A stretch of DNA of 64,000 bases from Xylogone sp. PMI_703 (Eukaryota; Ascomycota; Leotiomycetes). Location of the stretch: NCBI GenBank assembly GCA_021399445.1, contig JAJTUQ010000003.1:6200001-6264000 (forward strand). The letters are read 5' to 3'. The position numbers were made by a program, and so were the translations under genes. Under the pieces are notes generated by a model, which worked only from the letters and a program-made list of their open reading frames with translations, was not told the DNA's origin and ran no database searches. Numbering within the stretch: position 1 is the stretch's first letter; each line of letters opens with the position of its first letter. This document shows positions 59,647 to 64,000 of this stretch, one piece after another.

Positions 59647-61776
59647 TATGCTTGTAGGGCTCGTGACAAAATTAAATGTGATAGGCTAGATTCATGCCAC
59701 AATTGTTCTGGTACACAAGCCGAGTGCGTATATCAGAACATGGGGCCTCGACAAAAAAGGATGAAAAGGAGAAGAGGCGAGCCTGCTAGCCCAGTTAGCG
59801 GAGATGAGGAACTGCTACAGAAGCGCGTCAAATTCACTACGTCAGGTGGAGTGAATACTTCTACTTCACTGGATGGAGCAGCAAGAAGGTCCTCCCCTGA
59901 ACGTAACACTATATCCAGGGAAAGGTAGGTTCGTCTCTCAGATAAAAATACGAATATCTAATTATTTAACAGGAATTCTTGGGCTTCGTTGGTCCCTGAG
60001 GTCAGTAACATCCCCTTTAAATGGCTATCAATGAGAGTGATTGATTTGACAGAGTTTCGCAGCTTCAAAACCCTGCACTGTACCTTCGTCTCCGAGGGTT
60101 GGGAGTTAACGAGGGAGAAGATATAGAGACGCCATTCTTGACTAACTCACATCCGGCAGGCCAAAATACCCTAGAACTATATCCAGAGCCAAAGCAAGTC
60201 TTCTGGTTATGGCAAACCTTCGTTGAAAACGTCAACCCAGTCACCAAGATTGTGCACATCCCGACCATACAACCATATATTGCCACGGCCAGCTTGAATC
60301 CCCAAGCTCTTTCTAAACCAATTCACGCCATGCTGTTCTCCATATATCTTCTCGCTATTACCTCTTTGCCATCATCTAAATGTCGAGTATACTTTGAGGA
60401 AGATAAACTGGCATTATTAAGACAGTACAGGTCTACGGCAATTCAGTCTTTGATAGCAGTAAATGTGCTTGAAACAAAAGAGCTTGAGGTCTTACAAGCA
60501 TTGTTCTATTTCTGGTGAGTCCATTTTCGTATTTATTTTATCACACATTTGTGATTTTAAGATGTAAGATATACCTTCAAAATGATCTGTCGTCGAGTAT
60601 CTAGAACATTCACATTTAGCAGTCTAATACAAATATTGATCTAACCTTTTGTTTCCTTAGTTAGCAGCTCCAATTTTGGCAACCTCGACCACGTTGATAG
60701 CTTTTGCAATACGGCTTGCACATCAAATGCGTTTACATGATGAAACTCTTCCAAATATCTCTCTCTTTGAAAGAGAAATGCGAATTCGCCTCTGGTGGCA
60801 AATACATTGTCTTTCCAATCGGTATCTACAAGCCAACGCAGAGATTATCTCCCCTATCAAAGATCTACGCGATATTCGCATGCCTCTGAACGTCAATGAT
60901 TCACAATTACATCCTGATATGGTAAAATATCCAACGCGTTATTTAGGTGCCACAGAGATGACTTACTGCCTCCTTAAATATGAAGTTGCTTACTGGCGTG
61001 CCGGGATAGCTTCCGAAATCAGCCTTCTTAGCAACCCATCCAAGGTTTTCACGGAGGAAACAGTTAAGGATTTGGAATTTATGATAGGGGTTCAGTATCT
61101 TCACTATTGCGACAATAACATCCCACTGCACATGCTCTCGTGCGGTATGTCACTTTTAACGGTCTGTCATGTGCGATTTATGGCCAACCATCCTCGAAGC
61201 AAGGTTAATGCTGGAATGCACATGACATCCGAAGAAAGAGATCAGTTCTTTGAGATGAGCCTAGGGATACTTGAACTTCAAAGCGAGCTGCGAGCACTTA
61301 ACTTCTCCTCTCAACTTTTAACTTATACAGCACGAATCCATGTTGACGCCCTGATTTGCATGTTATCTGAGCTACGAGGAAGGCCACGGGGTGATCGAGT
61401 AGCTGATGCCTGGGATCAAGTGGAGCTTTTTTCCAAGCAACACAACGAACTGATGGATCCCAGCGGGTCCTTCTCTAGAGCCTTGCATGACTTAATACTC
61501 GAAGCATGGGAGGTACGCCAGAAAGAATCAGGAGGAAATGCGGATGCTATCACACCGCAGTTTATCAAGGCAATACAGTCGGATCGCCAGGATGAAAGTA
61601 CTCGGTCCATTTCAACTTCTGAATCTGCTGCATTACAGCCTTCGGGAGAGGTAAATGTTATGAACCAGTTAGAGAAAGAAGTAGGAAGTGCAGCTGCGTC
61701 CCGCAATGCACCAGGGTATCCCGTGCATAACCAGTTGTTTGACGTGGAATATTGGAACGAGTTCTGGCTGATGTGA
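59647..61776 (+). CDS. Zn2Cys6-type transcription factor, 5' exon unresolved
   Basis: Tentative exons are 59647-59924, 59973-60000, 60063-60514 and 60661-61776. The first begins YACRARDKIKCDRLDSCHNCSGTQAECVY, a binuclear cluster lacking only its first Cys, which must come from an upstream exon. The KRMKRRR basic stretch follows, then YLRLRGLGVNEGEDIETPFL and the middle-homology region, with FWLWQTFVENVNPVTKIVHIPT, AFAIRLAHQMRLHDE and EMRIRLWWQIHCLSNR. This is the classical fungal_trans layout. The last junction is out of phase: donor at 60515 leaves two bases, while the frame after 60661 needs none. Either a tiny exon lies in the 146-nt gap or a base is missing. The C-terminus ends in YWNEFWLM. 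Regulatory targets unknown; GH79 and the FAD oxidase are neighbours. Confidence 0.75.
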
Positions 61777-62257
61777 AACCAATGGTATGCATCTGGAGCC
61801 CGTGATTTGGTTACGTCTATTGAGCGTTCTTGGCACTGAATTCTTTGAACCTGCAGTTTTCTATGAATGAAGGAACGGATAATTAGTATATTGTATTAAG
61901 GGTTTAGAAAGCAGTAGTAGAAACTAATTAGTATAATTGTAATAAAGAACTAGAAACGAGGTTCTCCACAGAGATAAGACAGCCAAGGTGAGTGTGAGAT
62001 GAACATTTGGGGCTGGGTAGTACACATTGACAGCCCAAAGAGGAATATAAGAGAAGACCAAAGATAGGTAAGTGTAGTTAATGACAAGGATATAAAATAT
62101 CATATCCCTCTACTCATGGGCACCACTCTCGAACTCCTTTCCTGTAGAGCTTTAAAATATATCTATCAACTGCTGCAATACCGGTATAGAAGAAATACAC
62201 TCAATCTACTCAGACTACTCCGTTAACAATATTCCCATGAAACAATGCTTCATAAAT
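61777..62257. other. Intergenic, convergent 3' ends
   Basis: About 480 bp between the regulator and the FAD oxidase 3' ends. A TTAGTATA motif is repeated near 61885 and 61930. Nothing else. Confidence 0.45.
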
Positions 62258-63600
62258 CTATAATTTCGCCTGCTCCTGTGAAGTCAATAATCTCCTTGCA
62301 GGCCCACGTCTGCTCCCATCGTTGCAGACCATTGGTCCTGAAGCCGCACTGCCAGTTTCCAGCCTCCATTTCTGTCTCACCTCCGTTGAAGCTCTATCCT
62401 CAAAGCAATCGGCAATATATCGTCCAAGAATGGGCAGAAATTTAAATCCACTGAGAAATGATCTGTTAGCATCTACTATTCAAATAATTGTATAGGTTAT
62501 ATGGAAACTTACTGTCCAGCGCCTCCCACAGCTATGAAAAGCCCCTTAATCGATGGATGGTTATCCACGACAAAATTTCCTTGTGGAGTATCGGTGTACC
62601 AACATAGTCGACGCCTCATCCATGGCTTCTCTGCAAACTTTGGTACTACCTGCCGTAGTCCCTCACGCAGCGCCTGATCCGCATCATCAGGAAGATAAGA
62701 CGACGTAGCATTGTTGGTATCTGCCTTTGGTGCCGAGATGACTCTTCCATCTACTTTTACAGTTGTATCAAATCCATGACTATGACGAGCCACTTTCAAA
62801 ATATGATTGTATGGGGTTGGTGGGAAAATGAAGAACCCAGAGGTCATGTTGATGACGACTGGTATCTGAGATATTTCCTTTGCTTCCTCTGGCGTGAGCT
62901 GAATGAATCCAACGGGCTGTGCTGAAGATGCGACAGCATGAGTCAAATCCAAGTATCGATTAGTCCATGCACCAGTTGCGAGAATCACTTTAGATGCTAG
63001 GATTGGAGGTCCTTCAGAGACATTAACCCCAACTACACGGGAGTTGTCAACCTTCAAGGATGTGAGTGTTCCTCGTGAGCCTGTGATGAACGACACCCCA
63101 GCTTCACTACATAGGGAGGCCAAAGCCCGAATAGCACCTGCAGCGTCAGCCCAGCCAGCGTTTGGGTTGATATAACCGGTAAAGTCATGTTTCACATCCT
63201 TCAGGTGTGGAAATGCTCGAATAAGCTCCTGTGTAGTCTTGAAGTCTTTGAATTGAAGTCCCTGGCTACGAAGGAGGCCCTTCAATTTCTCAAGGAAGAC
63301 ATCATGTTTCTCTTCCGAGGTCAACACAAAGCCGGAGTTATAGTAGTAAGGTCGGAAAGGGCCAGACGACCAAGCCTTGATGGCCTCTGTCCCTAATCTC
63401 ATATAGAAGGGATCGGAATAGTCACAGCGAATGATACGGGAGACATCGACACTACTTCCATCTGGGACGGGTGGCAGCATTCGATCGATAACTGTAATGT
63501 TTTTATACCCTCGCTGAGAGAGCTCAAGAGCGGTGGAGAGGCCGAATACACCCGCTCCCACGATGAGGATGGTGTCATGATGAGACAGCTTCTCACTCAT
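62258..63600 (-). CDS. Amadoriase-type FAD oxidoreductase (fructosyl amine oxidase family)
   Basis: Exons are 63600-62513 and 62450-62258, giving 426 residues. The junction recreates the family block GGAGHGFKFLPILGRYIADCF. The ATG at 63600 (MSEKLSHHD) is chosen because it directly precedes the Rossmann motif ILIVGAGVFGLSTALELSQRG (GxGxxG at residues about 13-18). Other landmarks are SRIIRCDYSDPFYMRLGTEAI, the AGWADAAGAIRAL helix, VILATGAWTNRYLD, and CWYTDTPQGNFVVDNHP near the flavin site. Family members oxidise fructosyl amino acids, sarcosine or pipecolate with H2O2 formation. The C-terminus SQEQAKL is not a canonical SKL, but the final AKL tripeptide is a recognised PTS1 variant, so peroxisomal location is likely. 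The substrate within the family is not certain. Confidence 0.9.
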
Positions 63601-64000
63601 GGCGATTTTATACAGCACGGCTAGTGGAAGTAAAGTTGGGAGTATATCACATACAGTTGAATACTTGAAGCTTCTCTGCTTAATAGTGTAGCAAGTAGCA
63701 TATTTATCGTGGTCTACAGACTTCCTTGTAGACCGTCCACGTGACCGGCAAGGATATTCGCCGTCCGTGAAAGGGCGTGAAATGGGGTACATATGAGTCG
63801 ATTCCCCACTAAAATAACACTGTAGAGTGCTGTTGGTTACAGGGGATAAATACTGCATCACCTAGCAGCTTATGTTACAGGACGTTGTACATGAGTAGCA
63901 GGAAAACCATGCCAATCGCTTTCTACAGAACAAGCTAGACTTAATATACAGATTACAGCGTGATCCATCTTATTCCAGAATCACTGATAGTTACAAATTG
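63601..64000. other. Upstream region of the FAD oxidase to window end
   Basis: About 400 bp, the promoter side of the oxidase. A long in-frame 5' extension to 63861 is open but lacks protein character. No other feature before the window edge. Confidence 0.4.

Overview
The window is nuclear DNA of a filamentous ascomycete (Pezizomycotina). The evidence is short introns (about 48-75 nt) with CTRAY-type branch points, fungal Zn2Cys6 regulators, a siderophore MFS transporter, a mitochondrial cytochrome-type D-lactate dehydrogenase, and blocks of A/T-rich repeat DNA whose transposase remnants carry C-to-T type stop codons as expected from RIP. The species cannot be named from the sequence. No tRNA, rRNA or CRISPR array was seen. 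All exon models were built by hand from splice signals and reading-phase arithmetic.

Layout. 1-8.8 kb: a RIP-degraded A/T island with a dead pogo/Fot1-type transposase, a truncated unknown gene and decayed coding tracts. 8.8-16.4 kb: a secreted sedolisin (one frameshift), a siderophore transporter with a CCAAT box and a GATA-type iron-regulator site upstream, and a SLATT-domain 2TM protein. 17.8-32.8 kb, all on the minus strand: an eleven-exon amino-acid permease, a CorA-like protein, D-lactate dehydrogenase, a small secreted cysteine-containing protein, a COMT-type O-methyltransferase that appears to lack the catalytic His, and a FUT8/NodZ-like type II glycosyltransferase. 34.3-42.6 kb: a 2,3-dihydroxybenzoate decarboxylase, a Zn2Cys6 regulator, a GT8-type glycosyltransferase and a second Zn2Cys6 regulator. 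43.2-52.4 kb: an uncharacterised frameshifted gene, an unannotated 58-residue secreted peptide divergent from a UstYa-family (DUF3328) gene, a complete but RIP-inactivated pogo element with 43-bp perfect terminal inverted repeats, an M20 carboxypeptidase S and a DUF6454-like secreted protein. 53.2-63.6 kb: a MYND zinc-finger protein, a GH79 glycosidase, two further Zn2Cys6-type regulators and an amadoriase-type FAD oxidase.

How the parts may work together. The strongest candidate for a new system is the divergent pair of secreted micro-peptide (44803-44979) and UstYa-like oxidase (45472-46337). UstYa proteins make macrocycles in fungal RiPPs, and the nearby regulator and peptidase make a small RiPP-like locus plausible. 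The O-methyltransferase, decarboxylase, two membrane glycosyltransferases and two regulators at 28.9-42.6 kb could form an accessory aromatic-metabolism neighbourhood, although no PKS or NRPS is present. Four genes with recognisable, otherwise coherent proteins each carry exactly one single-base frameshift, mostly at a short homopolymer. This suggests either residual assembly indels or recent decay, and it should be resolved before any of them is called dead.
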